Counted from the stretch's first letter, positions 16,926-26,458 are shown. The stretch: DNA of 64,000 nucleotides from Pantoea anthophila (GCF_006494375.1 NZ_VHIZ01000037.1:334994-398993); one strand, 5' to 3'. Made by a program: numbers and translations. Notes: generated from the letters alone by a model not told the origin.

Positions 16926-17780
16926 TTATAGCGTATTCAGTTTTGCCATCACCTCGTCTGACAGCACCAGGCTGCGGCTGGCAAGGTTCTCCTGCAGATG
17001 CGCGGGGGAGGAGGTGCCCGGTATCAGCAGAATATTGGGCGAACGTCGCAGCAGCCAGGCCAGGGCGACCTGCATAGGGGTGGCGTTCAGGGACGCAGCC
17101 ACCTCATTAAGTTGCTCCGACTGCAGGGGAGAAAAACCGCCCAGCGGGAAGAAAGGCACCCAGGCGATGCCCTGCTGAGCAAGCTGATCCACCAGCTCAT
17201 CATCCTGCCGATGCGCGAGGTTATACATGTTCTGTACGCAGACAATCGGCGTCATCGCCCTGGCCTCTGCGATCTGCGTAGCCGTGACATTACTCAGACC
17301 GATGTGGCGAATCAGCCCGCGTGCCTGCAACGCCAGCAGTGCCTCCAGTTGAGGGGCAAGAGAGCCCTCTTTGGGTTTAGCCGGATGCAGCATACTGCGC
17401 AGATTCACCACCTCAAGAACGTCCAGGCCAAGGTGGCGGAGATTATCTTCTACGGCCTGAGTCAGCGCCTCCGGCTCCATCGCCGCCTGCCAGCCGCCTC
17501 TGGCATCACGACGTGCCCCCACTTTGGTGACAATACAGAGATCCTCCGGATAGGGATGGAGCGCCTTCCTGATTAATTTGTTGGTTTCGTGCGGACCGTA
17601 AAAATCGCTGGTGTCGATGTGGTTGACGCCAGCCTTAATGGCGTCACGTAAAACCTGTATCGCGCGCGCTTCATCTTTAACCGGGCCAAACACGCCAGGC
17701 CCGGCCAGTTGCATAGCGCCATAGCCAAGACGGTTAACTTCGCGATCGCCTAACTTGAAAGTCATGGTGGTATCTGACAT
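16926..17780 (-). CDS. aldo/keto reductase (YdbC-like)
   Basis: A 284-residue single-domain NADPH-dependent reductase. Catalytic Asp56, Tyr61 (DTSDFYGPHETN) and Lys86 (IVTKVGAR) are present. The usual fourth residue, His, is replaced by Arg in VVNLRSM, as in several AKR subfamilies. The C-terminal LIPGTSSPAHLQEN binds the cofactor phosphate. RBS AGGAGG stands before ATG 17780. It reduces aldehydes or ketones; the substrate is unknown. Confidence 0.9.
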   Translation of the reverse strand: MSDTTMTFKLGDREVNRLGYGAMQLAGPGVFGPVKDEARAIQVLRDAIKAGVNHIDTSDFYGPHETNKLIRKALHPYPEDLCIVTKVGARRDARGGWQAAMEPEALTQAVEDNLRHLGLDVLEVVNLRSMLHPAKPKEGSLAPQLEALLALQARGLIRHIGLSNVTATQIAEARAMTPIVCVQNMYNLAHRQDDELVDQLAQQGIAWVPFFPLGGFSPLQSEQLNEVAASLNATPMQVALAWLLRRSPNILLIPGTSSPAHLQENLASRSLVLSDEVMAKLNTL

Positions 17781-17840
17781 GAAAACCTCCTGCGTGGATG
17801 TCGATTAAGTGTAATGGTGATTCAGCGATCCAGCAGGTGT

Positions 17841-20800
17841 TCAGCTATACCAGCTGAGACCCTGTGGCACCCGCGAAAAACCGGCGTGGCGTAAAGCGTT
17901 AAGCAGGGGAGACTGGGTTACCGGTTTGCCATCTGCCCGCTCCAGCGTAAACATGGCGGAGTTTTCCCGTTGCAGCGCCGCACCCAGCGCCGCCACCGCC
18001 GCCTGTTGCCGTGCGGGATCGTCGGTAAAGGTCAGTAACTCTTTACCGCCGGGGGTCAGGTAGAGCAGCAGTGCGCCACCGGCAATCACCACGCGTCCGC
18101 CCGGACGACGGGTGGGGCGTGTACCGCTGCCATGAACCGGCCAGCTCAGCATCGCGCCAAACGGATTAGCCGGATCGGGTGCCGCCAGTACGACGGCGTC
18201 AGCCTCAGCGACCGGGTTCTCTGCCAGTTTGCGCAGTCGTTCAATCGTCTGCTGATCGGCAAACTGTGCACCGCCCGCACCGTCGACAAAACGTCCGCGT
18301 AACAGCCGGCCGGCATCTTCCATACTGCGCAACACCGGCTGCAGAGCCGGAAACCCTCCCGGGATCTGTTCAGCAACCGCGCTGCCGCGGGTGATCACGC
18401 CATAGCGGTCAAGCAGGTTCTCCGCCAGCGACAGGGCCAGTCGGGCAGGCGCAACCGGCTGACGCGGGAGCCGCGACCAGCGTCCGGCCAGAGTGTTGAC
18501 CGCCGGTCTGCGGGCCGTCAGCGCGCCAGGTGTAAAGCGCTGGCCAAAACGCGTGCGCAGGGTACGTGCCGGACGCGCACGGGATGCACCGGGTGTCGTG
18601 AGCAGGCCCCGCACCGCAATCCAGCTGTCTGCGGTGACATAACCCTGCCACACCAGTTGCCACAGCGCTTCACAGAGGCTGTCAGACGGCAACTCTGCCT
18701 CCCCCTGCTGCGCCATGATCTCATGAACAAACCAGGCGCCACCCCGGCTGAGTGCGTCAATAATCTGCTGCTGCAGCGGTGTGACAGGCTGGGTGGTGTC
18801 AATGACCGGCAGCGTCTCCGCGGCACATTCCGTCAGGTGCAGCGAGATCAGCCCATCGTTGTGGCCCAGCGCCTTATGACCACACCAGATCACCTCGCCA
18901 CGGCTGAGCAGTTCATCAAGCATGGCGGGTTGATAGTCGGCCACTCTGGCGCGCAGGATCTGCGACTCCCAGAGCGAGGCGGGTAACGGCACGCCGGCGA
19001 GCTGCTCAATGACCCGCAACACGCCCTCGGCACCCTCCTGCTCCTGACGCCGTTCATTCAGCACGCCGTGGCGCTCCAGCAACAGAGTGACCCAGACAGC
19101 GGGCGGAACAGGGCGCGTGGCTTCACGTGCTGATTGCAGTGAACGCAGTCGCAGCCGCGAGAAGATATCGGCGGCAACCCACGCCGGTTCCGATTCGCCT
19201 GCTGCCGATCCCATATTCAGCAGGCTGCCCTGCTGGAGCAGGGTCAGCAGTACCTCATTCACCACGGCGACACCCAGACCATAGCGGGCTGCCAGTGACC
19301 GGGTGGTGAACAGCGTATGGGTGCGTGCATACTGGCCGATCAGATCATGCAGCGGGGCAGCGGGTGGTAACAGAAATGTTGCTGGCAGGTCATCAGGTAA
19401 CGCTACCGCCAGCGCATCGCGCAGCCGGGCAGCATCTTCAATGACGGCCCAGCGATCTTCACCCGCGATAATGACCGGAATAATGCGCCGCGCAGCCGCA
19501 AACTGCGTTAACGCCCCGGTGACCTGCTGTGCATCCCCGCTGAAGCGTGCCCGTATCTCCGTTACGGAGAGCGGACCGAGATCGCGCAGCAGATCGATGA
19601 TGCCTTCGGCGTGCTGTGCCTGATAGCGGGGATCACGGCGCTGTAACGCCTGTTCAACCCCGGCGACGACAGCGGGTTCCAGCAGGTCACGCTTGCGGGT
19701 CTGACCAAGCAGTTCACCCAGCAGGTTGCTGTCGAGTGACAGCAGAGAGGCACGACGTTCCGCCTGAGGGGCATCGCTGGCATAGATAAATTCAGCGACA
19801 TAACCGAACAGCAGCGGAGCGGCGAAAGGGGAGGGCTGTCCGGTGGTGACTTCGCTGAACTGCACCTCGCCCTGCGCAATCTGCTCCATTAAATGGTGCA
19901 GGGCAGGCAGGTCATAAACATCCTGCAGACATTCGCGTGCGGTCTCGATCAGGATCGGAAAGTCATCATGCGCGCTGGCAACCGCCAGCAACTGACCGGC
20001 GCGCAGCCGCTGCTGCCAGAGCGGGGAACGCTTGCCAGGATTGCGCCTGGGCAGCAGCAGCGCGCGCGAGGCACACTCACGAAAGCGGGCGGCGAACAGC
20101 GCAGAGTGACCCACACTCTCCGTAACGATCTGCGTGAGCCTGTCACTCCCGAAGACAAAGAGTTCCGCGCCCGGTGGCTCCTCCTCGCTGGCGGGGAAGC
20201 GGGCGACGATGCCATCATCGCTGGCCGCCACAGAGGCATCCAGGCCCATCCGGTGCTCAATACGTGCAGCAATGGCCAGTGCCCAGGGAGCATTGACCCG
20301 CTTTCCCCACGGCGAATGGAGAATGACCCGCCAGTCACCCAGTTCATCACGGCAGCGTTCGATCAGCAGCGTACGGTCGTCCGGGATGACGCCGGTTGCG
20401 GTGCGTTGATCCGCCAGCAGGGCCAGCAGATTGGTCACTGCATGGGGATTCAGGCCCAGTGACAGCAGCTGTTTCTCCGCCTCAGCCGGGGAGACGTTAT
20501 TCAGCTGGCGCAGAAACAGCCCGAGGCTGGCTCCGGCATCGGCCGACCGGCCAACCCCTTCTCCCCGCCAGAAGGGCAAACGAGCCTGACGGCCCGGAGC
20601 AGGCACCACCACCACCTGGTCGTGCGTGATCTGCTGAATCCGCCAGGAGGAGGCGCCCAGAGTGATGATGTCATTGATGCGCGACTCATACACCATCTCT
20701 TCATCCAGCTCCCCGACGCGACGCGAGCCAGCCTGCTCTTCGCCTTCCGGCAGCATCACGCTGAACATGCCGCGATCGGGAATGGTGCCGCCACTGGTCA

Positions 20801-22376
20801 CGGCCAGGTGCTGAGCGCCGGGACGCGCGCTCAGCAGACCGCTCTCTCGATCCCAGATCAGCTGTGGCCGTAGCTGCGCGAAACCCTCCGAGGGATATTT
20901 CCCGGCCAGCATATCCAGCGTGGCGTCAAACAGGCGGCGCGACAGCCCGCGAAACGGGTCGGCCCTGCAGACGAGGCTGTACCATGCCTCGGCCTGAAGG
21001 GAGTCCATGGCAACGGCTGCCAGCGTCTGCTGCGCCAGAATATCCAGCGGATTAAGGGGCGGGCTAAGCGCATCGAGCTGGCCGGCACGCATCGACTGTA
21101 AGGTGACAGCGGCATCCAGCAGATCGTGTCGCGTCCGGGGAAACAGGATGCCGGTTGACGTGCCGCCAACCTGATGTCCGGCTCGCCCCACGCGCTGCAG
21201 AGCGCTGGCGACCGACAGCGGAGCGCCTACCTGAATCACCAGATCCACCGGCCCCATATCGATGCCAAGTTCAAGGCTGGAGGTGGCGACCACGCAGCGC
21301 AGGCTGCCCTCCTTGAGTGCCGATTCGATCCCGGCGCGCTGCTCTTTGGAAACGGAACCGTGATGCGAGCGGGCGATAGGGTCAGCACGTCTGTCGCTGC
21401 TTGCGGTATCCGGATCTTCCGCCGCCGCCTGCCTTTCAAAAAAACGCGCATTGAGACGGGCAGTAAGTTTTTCAGCCAGCCCTCGCGAATTAACAAACAC
21501 CAGCGTGGCGCGGTGGGCCATCACCTGCTGCAGAATGCGTGCTTCGATATGCGGCCAGATCGATCCGCTGGCTGACGGCATTTCGCCGCTGAGGTCGCTG
21601 TCACTGGCGATGTCCGTCATATCCGGCACCGGCACTTCGATAGTCAGGTGCAGGGTGCGATCGGAGGAGGGGTTAACCACCTGGACGGGCTGGCTGCCTC
21701 CCAGGAATGCAGCAATACGCTCAACCGGTCGCACCGTGGCGGAGAGCCCCACGCGCTGAGCGGGCCGCGGCAGCAGTGCATCCAGCCGCTCCAGACTCAG
21801 GGCGAGCTGAGAGCCGCGTTTTGAACCCGCTACAGCATGCACTTCATCAACAATAACCGTGGTGACACCCTGCAGCGTCGTACGCGCTTTTGAGGTGAGC
21901 ATCAGAAACAGCGATTCCGGGGTGGTGATCAGAATATCGGGTGGGCGGCGCAGCAGCCGGGCGCGCTCTGCACTCGACGTATCGCCGGAACGCATTCCGA
22001 CAGTCAGGGTGATCGCGGGCTCATCCAGCGCCTGCCGCTCAGCACAGACACCGGCAAGTGGAAGCGTCAGGTTGCGCTGCACATCCGCCGCCAGCGCTTT
22101 GACCGGCGAAATGTAGAGCACACGGGTCGTGGTTTCACGTGAGGGTGCGGGCTGTTCTGCCCGGATCTGAAACAGGGCATCAATGGCGGTCAGAAAGGCG
22201 GCCAGCGTTTTTCCTGAGCCGGTAGGGGCAATCACCAGCGCATGCGCTCCGCTGGCGATGGCCTGCCATGCCGCCTGCTGTACCGGGGTCGGGGCTTTAA
22301 AGGCGGCAGAAAACCAGCGCCGGGTAGCAGGGGAAAAGCGGTCCAGGACCGGAACGGATTGGGATTTCGGCATCAT
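17841..22376 (-). CDS. lhr: large ATP-dependent helicase Lhr
   Basis: A 1511-residue superfamily-2 helicase, close to the roughly 1540 residues of E. coli Lhr. Seen: FSPATRRWF at the N terminus, Walker A APTGSGKT at 50-57, the DEVH box (VIVDEVHAV), and the motif VI region RVGRAGHQVGG. These are followed by the Lhr core winged helix and the long C-terminal domain with the HTH-like HALRHAGFSRVPQGLSWY end. Lhr is a 3'-5' nucleic acid translocase linked to repair. The start is set at ATG 22376 (a second ATG follows); a start nine codons earlier lacks homology. An iteron-like 15-mer lies inside at 19129. Confidence 0.93.
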   Translation of the reverse strand: MMPKSQSVPVLDRFSPATRRWFSAAFKAPTPVQQAAWQAIASGAHALVIAPTGSGKTLAAFLTAIDALFQIRAEQPAPSRETTTRVLYISPVKALAADVQRNLTLPLAGVCAERQALDEPAITLTVGMRSGDTSSAERARLLRRPPDILITTPESLFLMLTSKARTTLQGVTTVIVDEVHAVAGSKRGSQLALSLERLDALLPRPAQRVGLSATVRPVERIAAFLGGSQPVQVVNPSSDRTLHLTIEVPVPDMTDIASDSDLSGEMPSASGSIWPHIEARILQQVMAHRATLVFVNSRGLAEKLTARLNARFFERQAAAEDPDTASSDRRADPIARSHHGSVSKEQRAGIESALKEGSLRCVVATSSLELGIDMGPVDLVIQVGAPLSVASALQRVGRAGHQVGGTSTGILFPRTRHDLLDAAVTLQSMRAGQLDALSPPLNPLDILAQQTLAAVAMDSLQAEAWYSLVCRADPFRGLSRRLFDATLDMLAGKYPSEGFAQLRPQLIWDRESGLLSARPGAQHLAVTSGGTIPDRGMFSVMLPEGEEQAGSRRVGELDEEMVYESRINDIITLGASSWRIQQITHDQVVVVPAPGRQARLPFWRGEGVGRSADAGASLGLFLRQLNNVSPAEAEKQLLSLGLNPHAVTNLLALLADQRTATGVIPDDRTLLIERCRDELGDWRVILHSPWGKRVNAPWALAIAARIEHRMGLDASVAASDDGIVARFPASEEEPPGAELFVFGSDRLTQIVTESVGHSALFAARFRECASRALLLPRRNPGKRSPLWQQRLRAGQLLAVASAHDDFPILIETARECLQDVYDLPALHHLMEQIAQGEVQFSEVTTGQPSPFAAPLLFGYVAEFIYASDAPQAERRASLLSLDSNLLGELLGQTRKRDLLEPAVVAGVEQALQRRDPRYQAQHAEGIIDLLRDLGPLSVTEIRARFSGDAQQVTGALTQFAAARRIIPVIIAGEDRWAVIEDAARLRDALAVALPDDLPATFLLPPAAPLHDLIGQYARTHTLFTTRSLAARYGLGVAVVNEVLLTLLQQGSLLNMGSAAGESEPAWVAADIFSRLRLRSLQSAREATRPVPPAVWVTLLLERHGVLNERRQEQEGAEGVLRVIEQLAGVPLPASLWESQILRARVADYQPAMLDELLSRGEVIWCGHKALGHNDGLISLHLTECAAETLPVIDTTQPVTPLQQQIIDALSRGGAWFVHEIMAQQGEAELPSDSLCEALWQLVWQGYVTADSWIAVRGLLTTPGASRARPARTLRTRFGQRFTPGALTARRPAVNTLAGRWSRLPRQPVAPARLALSLAENLLDRYGVITRGSAVAEQIPGGFPALQPVLRSMEDAGRLLRGRFVDGAGGAQFADQQTIERLRKLAENPVAEADAVVLAAPDPANPFGAMLSWPVHGSGTRPTRRPGGRVVIAGGALLLYLTPGGKELLTFTDDPARQQAAVAALGAALQRENSAMFTLERADGKPVTQSPLLNALRHAGFSRVPQGLSWYS
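19129..19143 (-). repeat. iteron-like 15-mer inside lhr
   Basis: GCTGATTGCAGTGAA differs at one base from the leftward iteron. It is within the lhr coding sequence, in the region coding for SLQSA. It may be chance, or a RepA site kept under coding constraint. Confidence 0.45.
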
Positions 22377-22483
22377 TCTCACGGCATCGCACAGCAACTG
22401 CACCAGACATTAATGCGTTGAGTGTAAGTGAAAATCGCCGATTGTGGATGACGCGGCTGCTAACCGGCCGCGTCATCCAGGGA

Positions 22484-23677
22484 TCAGGAACCGGCTGCGC
22501 CCGCCAGCGCACGGCCTCTTACTGCCAGCAGCGACACCATCGCCAGCACCAGGATGGTCATCCCGTAGCACCAGGCCGTCCGGGTCAGTCCGAGATGCGG
22601 CGCGACAATACCGGCGGCAATCGCGGGCAGGGCAAACGCGAGATAACTTTTGATCAGAAAGGCGGAGAAGAGGCCCGCGCGTTCATGACTTTCCGCTAAC
22701 TGCATGATGATCTTCAGCACGTTAGCGAAAATAGAACCAAACCCCTGGCCCGCAAGGGCGGTGCCGATATAAAGCCAGGCCACGCTATGCAGCGAAAGGC
22801 CGGTCAGCGTCACACTCACGCCGGTCATCAGCATCAGCGTCCCGATGACCAGTGCGCGGGCGGGCGGCAGCGGACGAAAAAGAAAGACCGCTGCCGTTGC
22901 GCTCAGCATCAGCGTCGCAACAACCGATCCGCCGATGAAGGGCGAGGTGAGTCCGGTGGCGTTTGCCACCATCGTGGGCATCAGAGAGAGGTAGAAACCG
23001 CCGAGCATCCAGGTGGCGATATTCACCGGTGCCACTTTTAATAACGGGCCGAGCGCACGGCGCGGTATGCTGACCTGAGGGCGCAGAGCGGCCAGCACGC
23101 CCGGCTGAGGCGAAATGGTTTCAGGGATAAGTGGCAGCAGTGTCATGGCAATCAGCATCAGTAACAACAGGAGTGCGTACAGCGTTACGGTAGGATAGGG
23201 GGCCAGACTCACCAGAATGCCGCCCGCGAGGGTGCCCAGCGTCATCCCCAGAAACGCGGTAAACGAGTTGAGCAGCGGCCCGCGTGTTTTGCTGGCATCC
23301 AGCAGGCTGGCACCGAATGTCGGTAACGCTACTCCTGTGGCAAATCCCTGCACCAGACGGGCTGCAATCAGGGTTGCCGCCGACCCGGCGGTCATAAAGA
23401 TCACCAGGGCAATGGCGTTGAGCGCCAGCGCCAGCAACATCAGCGGACGTCGCCCGGTATAGTCGGACACTTTCCCTACCGTCAGCAGCGCCGCCAGCAG
23501 CGCGAAAGCATAGGCACCAAAAATCAGCGTCAGCATCGTTGGCGTCAGGTGAAAAAGCGTCCGGTAAAGGGGATAGAGCGGTGTGGGCGCACTGCTGGTG
23601 GCGGAGATCAGCGCGGCGCTGGTAAAGCTGAAGATCGTGGTGCGGGTTGCGGCCTGAGGCGTCAGAGCATGGGTCAT
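22484..23677 (-). CDS. MFS drug-efflux-like transporter
   Basis: A 397-residue protein with twelve predicted helices and the MFS motif A (GKVSDYTGRRPLML) after helix 2, near residues 68-81. RLVQGFATGVALPTFGASLLD and a small-residue-rich helix 5 (GMTLGTLAGGILVSL) resemble DHA1 efflux pumps. The N-terminal TSSAPTPLYPLYR is common in YfcJ/AraJ-like exporters. Two copies of a 23-bp palindromic motif sit in its promoter. The same motif is before the TetR gene at 25906, so that regulator probably represses this pump. Confidence 0.87.
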   Translation of the reverse strand: MTHALTPQAATRTTIFSFTSAALISATSSAPTPLYPLYRTLFHLTPTMLTLIFGAYAFALLAALLTVGKVSDYTGRRPLMLLALALNAIALVIFMTAGSAATLIAARLVQGFATGVALPTFGASLLDASKTRGPLLNSFTAFLGMTLGTLAGGILVSLAPYPTVTLYALLLLLMLIAMTLLPLIPETISPQPGVLAALRPQVSIPRRALGPLLKVAPVNIATWMLGGFYLSLMPTMVANATGLTSPFIGGSVVATLMLSATAAVFLFRPLPPARALVIGTLMLMTGVSVTLTGLSLHSVAWLYIGTALAGQGFGSIFANVLKIIMQLAESHERAGLFSAFLIKSYLAFALPAIAAGIVAPHLGLTRTAWCYGMTILVLAMVSLLAVRGRALAGAAGS

Positions 23678-23687
23678 GATAAGTCCC

Positions 23688-23710
23688 TTAATGCAAAATA
23701 TTAGCTTTAA
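23688..23710. promoter_or_regulatory. TetR-type operator copy 1 before the MFS pump
   Basis: TTAATGCAA-N5-TAGCTTTAA lies 10 bases before the pump start, over the ribosome site and likely promoter. It is one of three 23-bp copies in the window. Confidence 0.7.
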
Positions 23711-23734
23711 AAGAGGTATACGCCCACTCAGAGC

Positions 23735-23757
23735 TTAATGCAATATCTTTGCTTTAA
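23735..23757. promoter_or_regulatory. TetR-type operator copy 2 before the MFS pump
   Basis: TTAATGCAA-N5-TTGCTTTAA, the best symmetric copy: the arms are inverse except for one base. Its start is 47 bases from that of copy 1. Confidence 0.75.
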
Positions 23758-23891
23758 CGAATCCTGCTGTCTGAATGACACGCCTCTCCGTCGCGTTGAT
23801 CATCTGACGCTGAGACGGCCAGAGGCGGGGGAAATGTTATTAAATCAATCTAAGTGAGTATCCCGGAAACCGGGTTTGAGGAGGCCTGAAC

Positions 23892-24284
23892 ATGAAAATA
23901 GCGGAGATCGATCATATTCATTTGTACGTTGAAGATATTGCACAGGCCGAACAGTGGTATAACGCAGTGCTGGGCTTTTCACGCGATGTTTCGCTCGGTT
24001 TCTGGGCTGAACAGGGTGGGCCGCGGGTTATCAGGAATAACAGAGCATCACTCTCTCTCTTCCTCAGAACCACCCAGCCTCCCGGCCATACGGTCGCGTT
24101 CAGCGTGGCCGCCCCGGCGTTCAGCACGCTGATTCCCGTCCTGAGAGAGAACAGCATCCCGTTCAGCATCAGTGACCATGAGGTGTCGATGTCGGTCTAT
24201 TTCAACGACCCCAGCGAAAATAAGATTGAAGTCACCTCTTACGACTACAGTCAGGCAAAGAGCATTCTGGCGCGCTTCGCCTGA
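23892..24284 (+). CDS. VOC family protein (glyoxalase/dioxygenase superfamily)
   Basis: A 130-residue protein with the paired beta-alpha-beta-beta-beta halves of the VOC fold. It begins IDHIHLYVEDIAQAEQWYNAVLGF and ends VYFNDPSENKIEVTSYDY, where His9 and the late Glu are usual metal ligands. Such proteins bind small electrophiles or antibiotics, or act as dioxygenases. RBS GAGGAGG precedes ATG 23892. It is divergent from the MFS pump; a joint detoxification role is possible but unproven. Confidence 0.85.
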   Translation: MKIAEIDHIHLYVEDIAQAEQWYNAVLGFSRDVSLGFWAEQGGPRVIRNNRASLSLFLRTTQPPGHTVAFSVAAPAFSTLIPVLRENSIPFSISDHEVSMSVYFNDPSENKIEVTSYDYSQAKSILARFA

Positions 24285-24352
24285 CGCTATCCCTTCCTGC
24301 TCTCAGCAATGAGCCTGCTGATCCCTGAAACGCGATCGGCAGGCACGAAGGA

Positions 24353-24970
24353 TCAATAGAGCGAGTTCTTCAGGCGCTCTGGCAGCGCTTTGTCATAAGC
24401 GTCACCATCAATTTCCGCAATCTGCCGGAGAATGGAGCCGGTGCTGGGCAGGCTCTGCCGCGGGATCTGCGTTGTCACATCCCAGAGTCCGGCGCGGAGA
24501 ATCGCCCGGCTGCACTGAAAGAAAACAGTGTCGACGGCGATACGCAGCACCGTCTTTGGCAGCTGGTTGTTGACGGCAAAACGTTCCAGCAGCGCCGGAT
24601 CGGTGCTGATTGCGGCTGTGCCGTTTACCCGCAACGTCTCGCCAATACCGGGGACCAGAAACAGCAGCGCCACCCGATTGTCATACAGAATGTTGCGCAG
24701 ACTGTCGATGCGGTTGTTGCCGCGCCGGTCTGGCAGCAGAAGTGTTCTGTCATCCTCAATGTCGATAAAGCCGGCCGGATCGCCGCGCGGTGACACATCC
24801 AGCCCGTCAGGTCCCGATGTGGCCAGGGCAACAAACGGCGAAGCGTCGATAAACGGACGATAGGCGGGGTGGATATGATCCGTCACCTTAGCGATCGACG
24901 GCCGGGCTACCGTGCCGTAAAGACGTTCTAGTTCAGTAAGTTCAGTGATGACGCTGCTCTGTTCCGTCAT
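24353..24970 (-). CDS. FMN-dependent PPOX-type flavoprotein (pyridoxamine oxidase fold)
   Basis: A 205-residue protein of the split-barrel flavin family. Seen: FVALATSGPDGLDVSPRGDPAGFIDI, which binds FMN, DDRTLLLPDRRGNNRIDSLRNI, and VALLFLVPGIGETLRVNGTAAI. This order is that of the MSMEG_1061-like subfamily. The molecular substrate is unknown. RBS GGAG precedes ATG 24970. Confidence 0.85.
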   Translation of the reverse strand: MTEQSSVITELTELERLYGTVARPSIAKVTDHIHPAYRPFIDASPFVALATSGPDGLDVSPRGDPAGFIDIEDDRTLLLPDRRGNNRIDSLRNILYDNRVALLFLVPGIGETLRVNGTAAISTDPALLERFAVNNQLPKTVLRIAVDTVFFQCSRAILRAGLWDVTTQIPRQSLPSTGSILRQIAEIDGDAYDKALPERLKNSLY

Positions 24971-25243
24971 GTTGCTCCATCCTCCTCATCAGTCAGAATG
25001 TCCATGATGCCGTGGCGACACGCCAACGTCCGGGCGCGTCAGATGAAACAGAAATTTAACACTAATAACCGCAGCGTCAGAACAGCTATGTTGTCATTTG
25101 TGATACCGGCCCGTCTGTAAAGCGCTGAAGGCATTCCGCTGCTCTCTCCTGAGAGGAGGCTGACCTGCGCGGTGTTGGTTACCAAAGACATTGCTGATAT
25201 AAAAGTAAGCCGCGGCGTATTCCGTCCCCACAAGGAGCAGAAA

Positions 25244-25807
25244 ATGTATTGGGAATCAGAGCGGTTGCTCTACAGATTTACCCGCCAGGAAGATATTGAC
25301 GACCTCTTCAGAATCTACAGCGACCCTGAAACACACAGATTTAATCCGCGCGGCCCGTGGCCCGACAGATCGTATGCTCTGCAGTCCATGGAGCGCATCC
25401 TGCAGGGGTACCGGGAACAGGGGTTTGGCGACTGGACGATATTTGAAAAAGCGAACCCGGAAAAAATTATCGGCTTTGGCGGCGTCTTCAGAAGCCAGTT
25501 CGATGGCCGTCAGACCAATAATCTCGGCTATCGTTTTGAGCCAGCCGCCTGGGGAAAAGGTTATGCCACCGAACTCTCCCGCCGGGCCATACGTTATGGC
25601 TTTGAAGAAGCTGAACTCAGCGTCATTACGGGTGTGGTGCGCGAAAATCATCTCGCTTCGCGACGGGTGCTGGAGAAGGCCGGATTAACCTTCCTGAAAA
25701 AGGTCAACGATCTGGAGGGCTTCTCGCCGAGCCTGATGTTTACCCTGACCCGCAGCGACTGGCTCAGGGCAGGCAACGCGCCTTCCTCTCCCGGTAGCAC
25801 GCTTTAA
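25244..25807 (+). CDS. GNAT N-acetyltransferase (RimJ/RimL type)
   Basis: A 187-residue acetyltransferase. ATG 25244 is chosen because AAGGAG lies upstream; a start 24 codons earlier has no site. The fold runs from ERLLYRFTRQEDIDDLFRIYSDPE to the acetyl-CoA loop WGKGYATELSRRAIRYGFEE and VRENHLASRRVLEKAGL. It probably acetylates a small amine or a protein N terminus; the substrate is not evident. The gene lies just before the TetR regulator. Confidence 0.87.
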   Translation: MYWESERLLYRFTRQEDIDDLFRIYSDPETHRFNPRGPWPDRSYALQSMERILQGYREQGFGDWTIFEKANPEKIIGFGGVFRSQFDGRQTNNLGYRFEPAAWGKGYATELSRRAIRYGFEEAELSVITGVVRENHLASRRVLEKAGLTFLKKVNDLEGFSPSLMFTLTRSDWLRAGNAPSSPGSTL

Positions 25808-25847
25808 CGCCTGTAAAATTTCAGATGCGGTACACTGCGATAATCCG

Positions 25848-25870
25848 TTAATGCAATTTCGTTGCTTTAA
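25848..25870. promoter_or_regulatory. TetR-type operator copy 3, before the TetR gene
   Basis: TTAATGCAA-N5-TTGCTTTAA, the same 23-bp motif as the two copies at 23688 and 23735. It lies 36 bases before the regulator start, as expected for autoregulation. Confidence 0.75.
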
Positions 25871-25905
25871 TTTTACATCTGAAGCTGATGAGCCAGGAGG
25901 AAAAG

Positions 25906-26451
25906 ATGGCGAGGGAGATGGTCCGACAGGGCGGGCGCAGTGCGCGTATTCAGGCGGAAGTGCACAACACCGTGAACCGGCTGCTTGAGACACTTGACCG
26001 CTCCGCGATTACGGTGCCGATGATAGCCGAACAGGCAGGCGTGACGCCCTCCACGATTTACCGGCGCTGGGGCGATCTGACGCAGCTGCTGGCCGACGTG
26101 GCAGTGGCGCGGATGCGGCCCATTGCTGAGCCGGAAGATACCGGGTCGATGACCGGCGATCTTACCCTGTTTATCCAGCAGTATGCGGAAGAGATGTCGT
26201 CAAAAGTCGGCCGCGACATGCTGGCCGACGTGATGAACAGTCATGCGGAGGAGGCCAGCCAGAAATGTTGCGGGTTTACCTATCAGCATCTCGAAACCCT
26301 GCACAACCGTGCTGTCGCGCGTGGCGAAGCGGGCTTTGACATCGATCGCGTCATGGATGTGGTGGTGGCGCCCGTCATGTACCATATTCTGTTCGGCGAT
26401 CGTGACGTCTCTGCGGAGTACTGTGCTTCACTGATTACGCGGGCATTCTGA
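25906..26451 (+). CDS. TetR family repressor
   Basis: A 181-residue protein with an N-terminal TetR helix-turn-helix (about 14-60). The recognition part is ALIQ-free but reads ITVPMIAEQAGVTPSTIYRRWGD. A divergent ligand domain follows. ATG 25906 has AGGAGG 5 bases upstream; ATG 25888 has no such site and is rejected. The operator motif at 25848 recurs twice upstream of the MFS gene at 22484, so it probably represses both itself and that pump. It is convergent with a LysR gene, 7 bases apart. Confidence 0.9.
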   Translation: MAREMVRQGGRSARIQAEVHNTVNRLLETLDRSAITVPMIAEQAGVTPSTIYRRWGDLTQLLADVAVARMRPIAEPEDTGSMTGDLTLFIQQYAEEMSSKVGRDMLADVMNSHAEEASQKCCGFTYQHLETLHNRAVARGEAGFDIDRVMDVVVAPVMYHILFGDRDVSAEYCASLITRAF

Positions 26452-26458
26452 CGGCGGG

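Noticed and set aside
19893..20462. 189-codon frame on the plus strand inside lhr
   Set aside because: It is a shadow of the well-supported helicase frame.
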